Positions 53,781 through 61,840 of a stretch of 64,000 nt of DNA are shown in pieces. The first letter of the stretch is position 1; every line of letters starts with the position of its first letter. The notes beneath the pieces were generated by a model, which worked only from the letters and a program-made list of their open reading frames with translations, did not search any database and was not told where the DNA came from. The DNA comes from Kitasatospora azatica KCTC 9699 (GTDB lineage Bacteria; Actinomycetota; Actinomycetes; Streptomycetales; Streptomycetaceae): the NCBI RefSeq assembly GCF_000744785.1, contig NZ_JQMO01000003.1, forward strand, positions 930,001 to 994,000, given 5' to 3'. The translations under genes were made by a program, and so were the position numbers.

Positions 53781-55220
53781 CTATTCCGGGCGCTGCCTCA
53801 GCGGCAGCGGGTCCGACGGCGTCAGCGCCGCATCGTCGACCGGGAAGGTCCGTACCCGCCCCGGCGGCGAGTACGGCGTCTCGAAGCGGACCGTGACCCG
53901 GCCCACCCCGCTGCCCTGCACCCAACCCGGGCCGTACTCCTCGTGCGTCACGTCCTGACCCGGGAGCCAGATCCGCCACCGCACCGGCTGGGCGGCCGAA
54001 GCGGTCGGCAGCGGTTCGGCGGCGGGTTCCGGCTCGGGCCCCGAGGAATCCGCATCGGCCTGCGCAGCGATCTCCGCCTCCGCCGCCTCCGCTTCCGCCG
54101 CCTCTGCTTCGGCCGCATGCGCGAAGAGGTCCTCCTGGGTGTACTCGGCCAGTTGGGAGACCCCGACCCCGAGCAGCCGGATGCCCCCGGTGAGGTTGAC
54201 CTGAGCGGCCAGCCGGCGCGCGGTGGCGGCGATCACCCGCTCGTCGTCGGTCGGCCCGCGCAGCGTCTCGGACCGGGTCAGGGTGCTGAAGTCGAACCGC
54301 CGCACCTTGATCACCACCGTCCGCCCCGACCGCCCGGCGGCCCTGAGACGGCGCACGCAGCGGGCGGTCAGCTCGTCCAGCTCGTGCAGGATCCGATCGC
54401 GATCGGCCAGGTCCACCTCGTAGGTGTCCTCCACCGAGACCGACTTGGCGTCCCGGTCCGGTACCACCTCGCGCTCGTCCAGGCCGCGGGCCATCAGCGA
54501 CACGCCGGCGCCGTGGGCCTTGCCGAGCAGGCGCATCAACTCGTCCTCGGACTGCTCGGCGACCTCCGCCACGGTGAGCAGCCCGGCCCGGCGCAACGCC
54601 TGCTCGGTGGCCGGACCGACCCCGGGCAGCGCCCGCACCGACATCGGGCCGAGCACCGCGCGCTCCTGACCCGGCGTCACCAGCACCAGGCCGTTGGGCT
54701 TGGCCTGCTCGGAGGCGATCTTGGCCATCAGCTTCGAGCCGGCCGCGCCGATCGAGGCGGTCAGCGCGGTGCGCTCCTCGATGTCGGCGCGCAGGTCCTG
54801 GGCGATCGCCTGGACCAGCTCGGCCCCCTCGGCGGGGGTCGCGGCGGCCAGCGCCGGACCGTACGGGCCGGCCTCGAGGTCCACATAGGCCTCGTCCACG
54901 CTCAGTTGCTCGACCAGCGGGGAGAGTTCCCGGATCATCGCCATCACCTGCTCGCTGACCTCGCGGTAGGCGACGAACCGCGGCCACAGGTAGGCGGCAT
55001 TCGGACAGAGCCGGCGGGCCACCGCGGTGGCCATCGCCGACCGCACCCCGAAGACCCGCGCCTCGTAGGAGCAGGTGGAGACCACCCCGCGCAGGCCGAG
55101 CCCGCCGACGATCACCGGCTTGCCGCGCAGGCTCGGCTTGGCCGCCTGCTCCACCGAGGCGAAGAAGGCGTCCATGTCGAGGTGCAGGATGCTCGGCAGG
55201 GTGCGCACACTGCCGATCAT
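53781..55220 (-). CDS. dinB: DNA polymerase IV (Y family)
   Basis: 479 residues. LHLDMDAFFASVEQ supplies the first catalytic Asp pair and EQLSVDEAYVDL the second (S-V-D-E). RALPGVGPATEQALRRAGLL is the HhH thumb, and about 235-355 form the little-finger domain. After residue 360 an Ala/Glu-rich spacer (repeated AEAEAAEAE) leads to a C-terminal domain of about 70 residues (VRWRIWLPGQDVTHEEYGPG), which is absent from E. coli DinB but common in actinobacterial homologues. It performs error-prone translesion synthesis. The ATG at 55220 starts 27 bp from a MITE. Confidence 0.94.
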   Translation of the reverse strand: MIGSVRTLPSILHLDMDAFFASVEQAAKPSLRGKPVIVGGLGLRGVVSTCSYEARVFGVRSAMATAVARRLCPNAAYLWPRFVAYREVSEQVMAMIRELSPLVEQLSVDEAYVDLEAGPYGPALAAATPAEGAELVQAIAQDLRADIEERTALTASIGAAGSKLMAKIASEQAKPNGLVLVTPGQERAVLGPMSVRALPGVGPATEQALRRAGLLTVAEVAEQSEDELMRLLGKAHGAGVSLMARGLDEREVVPDRDAKSVSVEDTYEVDLADRDRILHELDELTARCVRRLRAAGRSGRTVVIKVRRFDFSTLTRSETLRGPTDDERVIAATARRLAAQVNLTGGIRLLGVGVSQLAEYTQEDLFAHAAEAEAAEAEAAEAEIAAQADADSSGPEPEPAAEPLPTASAAQPVRWRIWLPGQDVTHEEYGPGWVQGSGVGRVTVRFETPYSPPGRVRTFPVDDAALTPSDPLPLRQRPE

Positions 55221-55246
55221 CGCGCACCCGTCTGACAGTCCCTGCC

Positions 55247-55441
55247 AGGGTCTGTCCGGTCGATCTTGTCGGATCAGCGCGCGGCTCCCCCAGCCTTCGG
55301 CCGGGAGGGGCCCCCATTCCGCGCCCGGGTGGGCGTGCGCCCGAGTCGACCTCGTACTGGGCCGTACTTGGGCGATTCGGGCGTGCGTCCAGCCGGGATG
55401 CCCGGCGTCGCGCGCCCGGCAAGATCGGCCGGACAGACCCT
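55247..55441. mobile_element. MITE-like element with 26-bp terminal inverted repeats
   Basis: The left end (55247-55272, starting AGGGTCTGTCCGG) and the right end (55416-55441, ending CCGGACAGACCCT) are inverted repeats matching at 24 of 26 positions. The 195-bp element has no transposase and contains copy C of the dispersed palindrome (core 55285-55305). No target duplication is evident. It lies 27 bp upstream of dinB and 2 bp from the stop codon of the SanA/YdcF-like gene, separating two genes transcribed the same way. Confidence 0.85.
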
Positions 55442-55443
55442 AG

Positions 55444-56130
55444 CTAGGGCGTGCGTGCGGCGTCCGCCAGCGCCTGTGCCACGCCCGGCTCGGTGGGGCC
55501 GAGCAGCGCCGGGTCGGGATGCAGCAGCGCGCTGAGCGCGGCCTTGCCGGCTCCTGGCAGCTCGCGCACCCCGCCGTAGTACCAGGTGGCGTCGTGCGGC
55601 TCGGCCACCCCGACGGCGTACGAGTCGATCCCGGCCGCCCGGCACAGGCCGAGGGCCCGGCGGACGTGGAAGTCCTGGCTGACCAACACCGCATGGTCGA
55701 CTCCGAAGATCCGTCGGGCCCGGGCGCAGGAGTCCCAGGTGTCGAAGCCCGCGTAGTCGCGCACCACCCGCACCGGCGGCACCCCGTGCCCGACCAGGTA
55801 GTCGTACATCGCGCCGGGCTCGTTGTAGCTGGTGCGGCCGTTGTCACCGGTGACCAGGATCGCCTGCACCTTGTGCGCCCGGTAGAGCTCCAGCGCGGCG
55901 TCCAGCCGGTGCGCCAGGTAGGCCGAGGGCTCGGTGCCGACCACTCCGGCGCCGAAGACCACCGCGACCGGCTCGGCCGGGACGTCCGCCACCGTGCGGA
56001 TCCGGGAGCTGTCGGCGCAGAACAGCCAGGTGCTCGGGACCAGGGCCAGCGAGCAGAGCAGCAGTAGGCCCTGGAAGGCCCGCCGCTGACGGCGCCGCCC
56101 GCGCAGCACGCTGGTCACCCGCATGATCAC
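55444..56130 (-). CDS. SanA/YdcF-like DUF218 membrane-anchored protein
   Basis: 228 residues. One N-terminal membrane segment (about 19-38: FQGLLLLCSLALVPSTWLF) anchors a DUF218 domain: PVAVVFGAGVVGTEPSAYLA, ILVTGDNGRTSYNEPGAM, VSQDFHVRRALGLCRAAGID. SanA and YdcF homologues affect envelope integrity or bind S-adenosylmethionine; the reaction is unknown. The start is the GTG at 56130 or the ATG at 56124, both behind GGAGGGGG. Its stop codon abuts the MITE. Confidence 0.88.
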   Translation of the reverse strand: MIMRVTSVLRGRRRQRRAFQGLLLLCSLALVPSTWLFCADSSRIRTVADVPAEPVAVVFGAGVVGTEPSAYLAHRLDAALELYRAHKVQAILVTGDNGRTSYNEPGAMYDYLVGHGVPPVRVVRDYAGFDTWDSCARARRIFGVDHAVLVSQDFHVRRALGLCRAAGIDSYAVGVAEPHDATWYYGGVRELPGAGKAALSALLHPDPALLGPTEPGVAQALADAARTP

Positions 56131-56244
56131 TACCCCCTCCGTGGACCACCGTGGCCCATCACGAGGGCGGACGATACGCGCGGCTGCGGCGGTTCCGCCG
56201 ACCGGGGGTCGGACCGCCGACCGGGACGGTCCGCTGACCGGGGG

Positions 56245-56928
56245 TCAGACCGCGCGGTTGCGCCGCTGGGCCAGCTCGTCGGCCGGATCGTGCCCGACCA
56301 GCGTCTCGCCGGTGTCGGTGCGCTCGGCGTGCAGCCGGCCGAGGGTGCCCTCGAGCTCCTGCCAGACCGCGCCGACCGCGATCCCGAAGACGCCCTGACC
56401 GCCCTTCAGCAGGTCGACCACCTGCTGCGGGGAGGTGCACTCGTAGACCGTCGCCCCGTCACTCATCAGGGTCAGTCCGGCCAGTTCGGAGAGCTCGCTG
56501 GACTGCAGATGGGTGACGGCCACTCGGATGTTCTGCAGCGAGACGCCGGCGTCCAGCAGTCGCTTGACGATCTTGAGGATCAGGATGTCCCGGAAGCTGT
56601 AGAGGCGGTGCGCTCCGGCCGGGTAGGCGGTCCGCACGCTCGGCTCCAGCAGGCCGGTGCGGGCCCAGTAGTCCAGCTGCCGGTAGGTGATGCCGGCCGC
56701 CGCACAGGCCGTCGGCCCGCGGTAGCCCAGCAGGTCCGAGGACGGACCGATCCGCTCGATGGCCGGCTGACCGGCCTGAACTGCGGGAAAGCGCCCCACC
56801 CGGGGCAGTTCGGCGACCGTCTCGATCGCCGGCGCCTCCCAGGCGCGTCCGATCCGAGGCCGGTTGCCGGGCGGCAGGTGGAGGGTGCACGGGCCTCCCA
56901 CGGCCGCCTCGTCGCCGCTGCTGCTCAT
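56245..56928 (-). CDS. MerR-family transcriptional regulator
   Basis: 227 residues. The MerR winged helix is at about 65-140: ACAAAGITYRQLDYWARTGL, then VRTAYPAGAHRLYSFRDILI and IVKRLLDAGVSLQNIRVAVT. The C-terminal part lacks metal-binding Cys residues. It is part of the conserved MerR-DUF151-FtsR-FHA block of streptomycetes. The ATG at 56928 (MSSSGDEAAVGGP) follows GGAGG at six bases. The likely target is the adjacent genes or cell-division functions, by synteny only. Confidence 0.9.
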   Translation of the reverse strand: MSSSGDEAAVGGPCTLHLPPGNRPRIGRAWEAPAIETVAELPRVGRFPAVQAGQPAIERIGPSSDLLGYRGPTACAAAGITYRQLDYWARTGLLEPSVRTAYPAGAHRLYSFRDILILKIVKRLLDAGVSLQNIRVAVTHLQSSELSELAGLTLMSDGATVYECTSPQQVVDLLKGGQGVFGIAVGAVWQELEGTLGRLHAERTDTGETLVGHDPADELAQRRNRAV

Positions 56929-57163
56929 GCCAACCTCCGTCCAGTCGTGTTCCGGCATCGCCACCGCCATCCGCACCGTGGAATCCCGGTGACCACCCCT
57001 GACGGTAGGCAGTCGTCCAAGACGCGTCAACGATCGCCACGCCGGGTCGGCGAAACAACGTCACTCCGAAGAGTGGTTTCGCGTGCCCCTAGTGTGGGTA
57101 GGACCGAACATTTTGGCAAAACAGCTGATCGACTGCGGACGATTTCAGCCAGGCGTGACGCGC

Positions 57164-57637
57164 TTACTGCGCGCTGCCGCCGAAGTCCTCCGGCGAGACC
57201 TGGTCGAGGAACTCGCGGAACTTCTCCACCTCGTCCTCCTGCTCGTCCGGGATCGCGATGCCCGCCTCGGCGAGCACCTCCTCGGCCCCGTAGATCGGCG
57301 TGCCGGTGCGCAGCGCCAGCGCTATCGCGTCCGAGGGGCGCGCGCTCACCTCGACCCCGCCGGCGAAGACCAGCTCGGCGTAGAAGACGCCCTCGCGCAG
57401 ATCGGTGATCCGCACCTCGGTGAGCTGTTGGCCCAGGGCCTCCAGCACGTCCTTGAAGAGGTCGTGCGTCAGCGGCCGCACCGGAGTCATGCCCTGCTGG
57501 GCGAAGGCGATCGCGGTCGCCTCGCCAGGGCCGATCCAAATCGGCAGGTACCGATCACCCCCCACTTCGCGCAGCAGGACGATCGGCTGGTTGGAGGGCA
57601 TCTCCACCCGGACACCCACGACGTCGAGCTCATTCAC
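57164..57637 (-). CDS. DUF151 bifunctional nuclease-family protein
   Basis: 157 residues: MNELDVVGVRVEMPSNQPIV, RYLPIWIGPGEATAIAFAQQ, and VEVSARPSDAIALALRTGTP, the complete DUF151 domain seen in bifunctional RNase/DNase proteins and in actinobacterial homologues next to MerR genes. Acidic C-terminal tail. The ATG at 57637 is the only sensible start. It sits between two MerR-family genes on the same strand; co-transcription with the FtsR-like gene is likely (58-bp gap). Confidence 0.92.
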   Translation of the reverse strand: MNELDVVGVRVEMPSNQPIVLLREVGGDRYLPIWIGPGEATAIAFAQQGMTPVRPLTHDLFKDVLEALGQQLTEVRITDLREGVFYAELVFAGGVEVSARPSDAIALALRTGTPIYGAEEVLAEAGIAIPDEQEDEVEKFREFLDQVSPEDFGGSAQ

Positions 57638-57695
57638 AAGGCAACCCTATGGCCCCTGTCCGATATAGGAAAGCGCGGCCCGAATCGGCCCGCAC

Positions 57696-58469
57696 TTATT
57701 GGGGTCGGGCACGCAGCCCGGCCTGCACCATGGTGGCGTGCAACCGCACGGCCAGCGTGGCCAGCTCCCGGGCGGTGGTCTCGGCGTGCGCCCTGGTCTG
57801 CGGGTTGCGGTGCCGGCGCAGCGGGGCGACCACCTGGTCCACCAGGGCGATCTCCCGCTCGGCTGCGGCCTTCACCTGGCGCAGGTGGCGCGGCTCCAGT
57901 CCGAACCGGCCGAGCTCGGCCACCAGGCGGGCGATCTGCAGGGTCTCCGCGTCGTACCCGCCGTCCGGTCCGGGCAGCACCAGGCCGTAGGACTCCCATT
58001 CGGCCAGGTCACGCTCCTCGGCACCGGCCGCGGCCAGCAGCTCGGCCCGGCCCAGCCGGACGCCGGCGGGCGGCACGGTGTCCAGCTCGCGGTCGGCCTC
58101 CTCCAGCGGACCGGGACGGGACTCCGCCACCGGCAGCGCCGGCGGGGCCTCACCGCGCTCGATCGCGTCCAGGTGCTCACGGATCACCCGCAGTGGCAGG
58201 TAGTGGTCGCGCTGCATCCGCAGCACGTAGGCGAGCCGCTCGACGTCGGCCGGGCCGAACTTGCGGTAGCCCGAGGGCGTGCGCTGCGGTTCGACCAGAC
58301 CCTCCGCCTCCAGGAAACGGATCTTGGAGATGGTGACTTCGGGGAAGTCCTCGCGCAGGAAGGCGAGCACCGCACCGATGCTGAGCAGTTCGGCCCCGCG
58401 CCGCTCGGCGGCCCGCAGCTGCGGGCCGCTGGGGCGGCGGGGGGCCATCACGGTCTGATTCGAGGTCAC
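57696..58469 (-). CDS. MerR-family regulator, FtsR-like
   Basis: 257 residues. The N-terminal winged helix (about 28-95: LLSIGAVLAFLREDFPEVTI, then SKIRFLEAEGLVEPQRTPSG and YRKFGPADVERLAYVLRMQR) is the hallmark of FtsR, the actinobacterial activator of ftsZ first defined in Corynebacterium. The C-terminal half is helical. The start is the GTG at 58469 with GGAGAG six bases upstream. Downstream of the FHA gene on the same strand. The assignment is by family; targets are not visible here. Confidence 0.88.
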   Translation of the reverse strand: MTSNQTVMAPRRPSGPQLRAAERRGAELLSIGAVLAFLREDFPEVTISKIRFLEAEGLVEPQRTPSGYRKFGPADVERLAYVLRMQRDHYLPLRVIREHLDAIERGEAPPALPVAESRPGPLEEADRELDTVPPAGVRLGRAELLAAAGAEERDLAEWESYGLVLPGPDGGYDAETLQIARLVAELGRFGLEPRHLRQVKAAAEREIALVDQVVAPLRRHRNPQTRAHAETTARELATLAVRLHATMVQAGLRARPQ

Positions 58470-58576
58470 TCGCGCTCTCCTGCCGACGTCGTGTGCGAAC
58501 CCCCGCCTGCCCGTGCCCGATGACCCAGTGGATCAGTACCGCTGCATCAGTACCGCTGAACCCGTTACCGCTGGAC

Positions 58577-59425
58577 CTAGTACCGGTGGGGTCCCGCGAA
58601 GAAGACCAGGCGGTACTTGCCGATCTGCACCTCGTCACCGTTGTTGAGCGCGACCTCGTCGATCGCCTCACGGTTGACGTAGGTCCCGTTCAGGCTGCCC
58701 ACGTCCGCGACCGAGAAGCCGCCGCCCGGCTGGCGGCGGAACTCCACGTGCCGCCGGGAGACGGTGACGTCGTCCAGGAAGATGTCACCCTGCGGGTGGC
58801 GGCCGGCGGTGGTGATGTCGGCGTCCAGCAGGAACCGGCTGCCCGAGTTGGGCCCGCGCAGCACGATCAGCAGCGCGGAGCCCGGGGGCAGCGCGTCGAT
58901 CGCGGCGAGCACCTCGGCCGACAGGGCCGGGGTGGCGCCGGTGCTGGTGGCGGCCGGGTCGTAGGACTCCAGACCGGAGATCGAGATGGTCGAGGTGGTC
59001 TCGACCGAGCTCTCGGGCGCGCCGACCCGCAGCGGGGTGCCGCAGTTGTTGCAGAACCTCGCGGTACCCGGGTTGTGGTTGCCGCACCGCGGACAGACGA
59101 TCTGGCCGGTCATGTTCGCAGCCTCCTGGTACGGCACTCCCCCTGGGACGTGCCCGGCGTAGGGATCCGGGGCAAACCCTCCACCAGAGGTTGAGGGTCC
59201 TGTCGGGAAACCTATGCGCGGCGCACCCGGGGAATCAACCGACGCGCCGTAGCTGCCGTCACGGAACAGCGGACGCTCGCCACCGGCGGGCTGGTACCCC
59301 TCCGGAGCCGAGCGCATCCCGGGGACCTGGCCCGGCTCCTCGTCCCGGCGGTGGCGCGCGGTGGGCGCCTCCACTGCCGCAGCGCGGCGGTTGTTACGGC
59401 CGAACAGCTTCGAGAACAGACTCAC
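58577..59425 (-). CDS. FHA-domain protein with zinc ribbon (GarA/OdhI-like)
   Basis: 282 residues. It begins VSLFSKLFGRNNRRAAAVEA, then a disordered linker (about 20-140), a zinc ribbon (IVCPRCGNHNPGTARFCNNC, two C-x-x-C pairs) and a C-terminal FHA domain (about 195-280) with GRHPQGDIFLDDVTVSRRH and VGSLNGTYVNRE, the phosphothreonine-binding loops. GarA/OdhI-type proteins inhibit 2-oxoglutarate metabolism and are switched by Ser/Thr kinases; the N-terminal ETTSTI motif (about 168-173) is the expected kinase site. The GTG at 59425 follows AAGGGGA. Confidence 0.9.
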   Translation of the reverse strand: MSLFSKLFGRNNRRAAAVEAPTARHRRDEEPGQVPGMRSAPEGYQPAGGERPLFRDGSYGASVDSPGAPRIGFPTGPSTSGGGFAPDPYAGHVPGGVPYQEAANMTGQIVCPRCGNHNPGTARFCNNCGTPLRVGAPESSVETTSTISISGLESYDPAATSTGATPALSAEVLAAIDALPPGSALLIVLRGPNSGSRFLLDADITTAGRHPQGDIFLDDVTVSRRHVEFRRQPGGGFSVADVGSLNGTYVNREAIDEVALNNGDEVQIGKYRLVFFAGPHRY

Positions 59426-59588
59426 GGGCGAATCCCCTTGCGTGAAACAGACCCGCCCGCGGGGCAGGATGGGAGTGGTACTGCACAGTCTGGCCGACGC
59501 CGTCTTCGGCCCGCACACCGGGGGCCACTCGCAAGCGCAGGTGAAGGGCGGTGGAGCCGACGGACCGTCAGCGAAATCGGGCGGGCCC

Positions 59589-60476
59589 TCACTTCGCCGC
59601 CGGCTTGGCGAACTGCGCGGCGGACGGCACCGCCAGCGCGTCCACCGTCACCTTCTGCTGTTCCGAGATGGTGGTGGCAACCTGCTGCTTCTCAAGAGTA
59701 CGGACGATGCCACCGGGAATGTTCAACGCGGGACTCAGATCCTGCGGGTTGCCGATCACCGTGAACCGGTAGGGCTGCACGACGGTCTTGCCGTCGATCT
59801 GCACGCCACCGCCGGGCACGTCGGTGAAGTAGGTGTTGGCCACCACGCGGACATCGTTGATCTGAATCGCCTCCGCCCCCGCCGCTCGGAGTTCCTGCAG
59901 GGTGTCCAGCAGCATATCCGCCTTGACCTGCCCCTGGGGGTCATCGACCGTCAGTACGATGCCCGGGCCGGTCGCCTTCACCGTACCGGCCAGCACGCCC
60001 AGCTCCAGCGCCTTCTGCCTGGTCTGCTCCTGGGCTTCCTTGGCCTGGTTCGAGCTGTTCTGCAACTGCGCCAGGGACTGGTCGAGTTGGGCCTTCTCCT
60101 GCTGCAGGCGCTGCTGCCGGCTGTCCAGCTCGTCGAGGATCCGGACCAGGTCCTCCTGGCGGGCGCCGCGCAGCGCACTGTGGTCGTTGGTGGAACGGAC
60201 CTGGATCGCCAGGCCCAGTCCCAGGGCGAACAGCAGCAGCGCCACCACCAGCTGACCGCGCGAGATCCGCGGCGGCCAGAGGGCGCTGCGCAGCCGGCGC
60301 CGGGCGTCGGCGGCGGGCGCCGCCGAGTCCTCGGCGGGCTCGGGGGCGAGCTCGGGCTCGGGGGTCGGCTCGGGTTCGGGGGTCGGCTCGGGCTCGGGCG
60401 TCGCCTCGGGCTCAGCCGTCGGCTCGGCCTCGGGCGTCTCCTCGACCGGCTCGTTCTCGTTCTCGTCCTTGGTCAC
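59589..60476 (-). CDS. DUF881 family membrane protein
   Basis: 295 residues: an N-terminal acidic Pro-Glu repeat (PEPEPTPEPEPTPEPE, about 20-45), one membrane helix (about 75-93), a coiled coil (about 100-150, LDELDSRQQRLQQEKAQLDQ) and the DUF881 domain (about 155-290: ATGPGIVLTVDDPQGQVKAD, ELRAAGAEAIQINDVRVVAN). DUF881 proteins resemble YlxW/YlxX of the division cluster; function unknown. The GTG at 60476 is the start. Second of two DUF881 genes around the small basic protein. Confidence 0.9.
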   Translation of the reverse strand: MTKDENENEPVEETPEAEPTAEPEATPEPEPTPEPEPTPEPELAPEPAEDSAAPAADARRRLRSALWPPRISRGQLVVALLLFALGLGLAIQVRSTNDHSALRGARQEDLVRILDELDSRQQRLQQEKAQLDQSLAQLQNSSNQAKEAQEQTRQKALELGVLAGTVKATGPGIVLTVDDPQGQVKADMLLDTLQELRAAGAEAIQINDVRVVANTYFTDVPGGGVQIDGKTVVQPYRFTVIGNPQDLSPALNIPGGIVRTLEKQQVATTISEQQKVTVDALAVPSAAQFAKPAAK

Positions 60477-60488
60477 CGCGTCCCCCGC

Positions 60489-60821
60489 TCAGGCCCGGAA
60501 CACGTGGCGCCGGATGGCCGCCGCATTCGAGAAGATCCGGATGCCCAGCACCACGACCACCCCGGTGGACAGCTGCGAGCCCACGCCCAGCTGGTCGCCG
60601 AGGAAGACGATCAGCGCCGCCACCACCACGTTGGAGAGGAAGGAGACCACGAAGACCTTGTCGTCGAAGATCCCGTCCAACATCGCCCGCACCCCACCGA
60701 AGACCGCGTCCAACGCGGCCACCACGGCGATCGGCAGATACGGTACGACGGCGGCCGGCACCGAAGGCTGCACGAAGAGCCCGACGATGACTCCGGCCAC
60801 CAGGCCCAGTACGGCGATCAC
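60489..60821 (-). CDS. Small basic family protein (DUF1290)
   Basis: 110 residues with three membrane segments: MIAVLGLVAGVIVGLFVQPS, PYLPIAVVAALDAVFGGVRA (the family signature) and SNVVVAALIVFLGDQLGVGS. Sbp-type proteins occur in division operons of Gram-positive bacteria with DUF881 partners. The GTG start at 60821 overlaps the stop of the upstream DUF881 gene (GTGA), showing translational coupling. Confidence 0.93.
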   Translation of the reverse strand: MIAVLGLVAGVIVGLFVQPSVPAAVVPYLPIAVVAALDAVFGGVRAMLDGIFDDKVFVVSFLSNVVVAALIVFLGDQLGVGSQLSTGVVVVLGIRIFSNAAAIRRHVFRA

Positions 60822-61762
60822 GGCTTGGATGCTCCTGTCGTAGGGGTCGAGGGTGCCGGGCTCGGACTCGGCGAGCCGGCGTCGGGGGTGGCCAGCCGCA
60901 GCGTGAAGCCGACCGCGGCGGGCAGGTCCATCGAATGCTGTGCGGCGGCGGTGGCCTTGATGCCGTAGCTGTCCTGCAGGAGCCGCAGATAGTGCCCGCC
61001 CATGCTCTCCTGGAACGCACCCGGCAGCCGCTTCTCGTCGCCTACCGCCAGCACCGTGTACGGCGGCACCAGCGGGCGGTTGTCGACCAGGATCGCGTCA
61101 CCGGCCGCGCGGATCGGCGAGAGCGCCGTCAGCCGTTGCCCGTTGACCGCGATGGCCTCGGCGCCGGCCTGCCAGAGCCCGTTGACGATCAACTGCAGGT
61201 CCCGGTCGCGCAGCCGGCCGCCGCTGAACCCACCGGAGGTGCGCGGGTCGATCCCACCGCCGGTACTGGCGTTGGCCGGGTCGTCGATCACCAGCTTCAG
61301 CCCCGGGCCGGTCACCGCGCCGGTGCCCACCGAGGCACCCAGCGCCACCAGGCCCGCGTCTCCGCCGCTGGCCCGCAGGGCGCGCTGCTGCTCCTGGTCG
61401 ACCTGCGCCCGGGCCGACTCCACTTGGTGCTGCAGCCGGTCGGCGGCAGCGGTCGCATCGGTGACCCGCTGGATCAGCGCGTCGCGCTCCTTGGCCAGCG
61501 CCGGACTGGACTCGTGGGCGTTGACCCCACTGACCGTCACCACCACGGCTGCCAGCGCCAGGCCGACCGCCAGCAGCACCTTGCCCTTGGCGGTGGTGGG
61601 CAGCCGACGGCTCCCCTCCTCGCCACGGGCCCGCGCGGCGGCCGCGTAGCCCTCGTCCAGGCTCTGGTCCATCACCGTGGTCAGCAGCGTCATCGAGGCG
61701 TCGGGACGGGCGAACCGGCCGTTTCGCTCGTTCGGTGATCGCGTGGCTGGCATGCGGGACAT
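60818..61762 (-). CDS. DUF881 family membrane protein (first copy)
   Basis: 314 residues: a membrane helix at about 60-80 (GKVLLAVGLALAAVVVTVSG), a coiled coil (KERDALIQRVTDATAAADRL, HQVESARAQVDQEQQ) and a DUF881 domain (GPGLKLVIDDPANASTGGGI, WQAGAEAIAVNGQRLTALSP, LPGAFQESMGGHYLRLLQDS). It has a Ser/Pro-rich tail. It is coupled to the small basic protein gene by a 4-base overlap. The start is the ATG at 61762 (MSRMPATRS); 61753 is an alternative. Confidence 0.9.
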   Translation of the reverse strand: MSRMPATRSPNERNGRFARPDASMTLLTTVMDQSLDEGYAAAARARGEEGSRRLPTTAKGKVLLAVGLALAAVVVTVSGVNAHESSPALAKERDALIQRVTDATAAADRLQHQVESARAQVDQEQQRALRASGGDAGLVALGASVGTGAVTGPGLKLVIDDPANASTGGGIDPRTSGGFSGGRLRDRDLQLIVNGLWQAGAEAIAVNGQRLTALSPIRAAGDAILVDNRPLVPPYTVLAVGDEKRLPGAFQESMGGHYLRLLQDSYGIKATAAAQHSMDLPAAVGFTLRLATPDAGSPSPSPAPSTPTTGASKP

Positions 61763-61778
61763 CGTCCCATGCGGCCGC

Positions 61779-61824
61779 GGCCCCGGGCGAACAGCCCCCA
61801 TCAGGTGACTGCCCGCCCGGGGCC
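61779..61824 (-). terminator. Hairpin terminator of the mannose-1-phosphate guanylyltransferase gene
   Basis: An 11-bp perfect stem (GGCCCCGGGCG, 61779-61789, with its complement 61814-61824) and a 24-base loop lie 17 bp downstream of the stop codon, between that gene and the DUF881 gene. Confidence 0.65.
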
Positions 61825-61840
61825 TCGACTCGACTACGCG

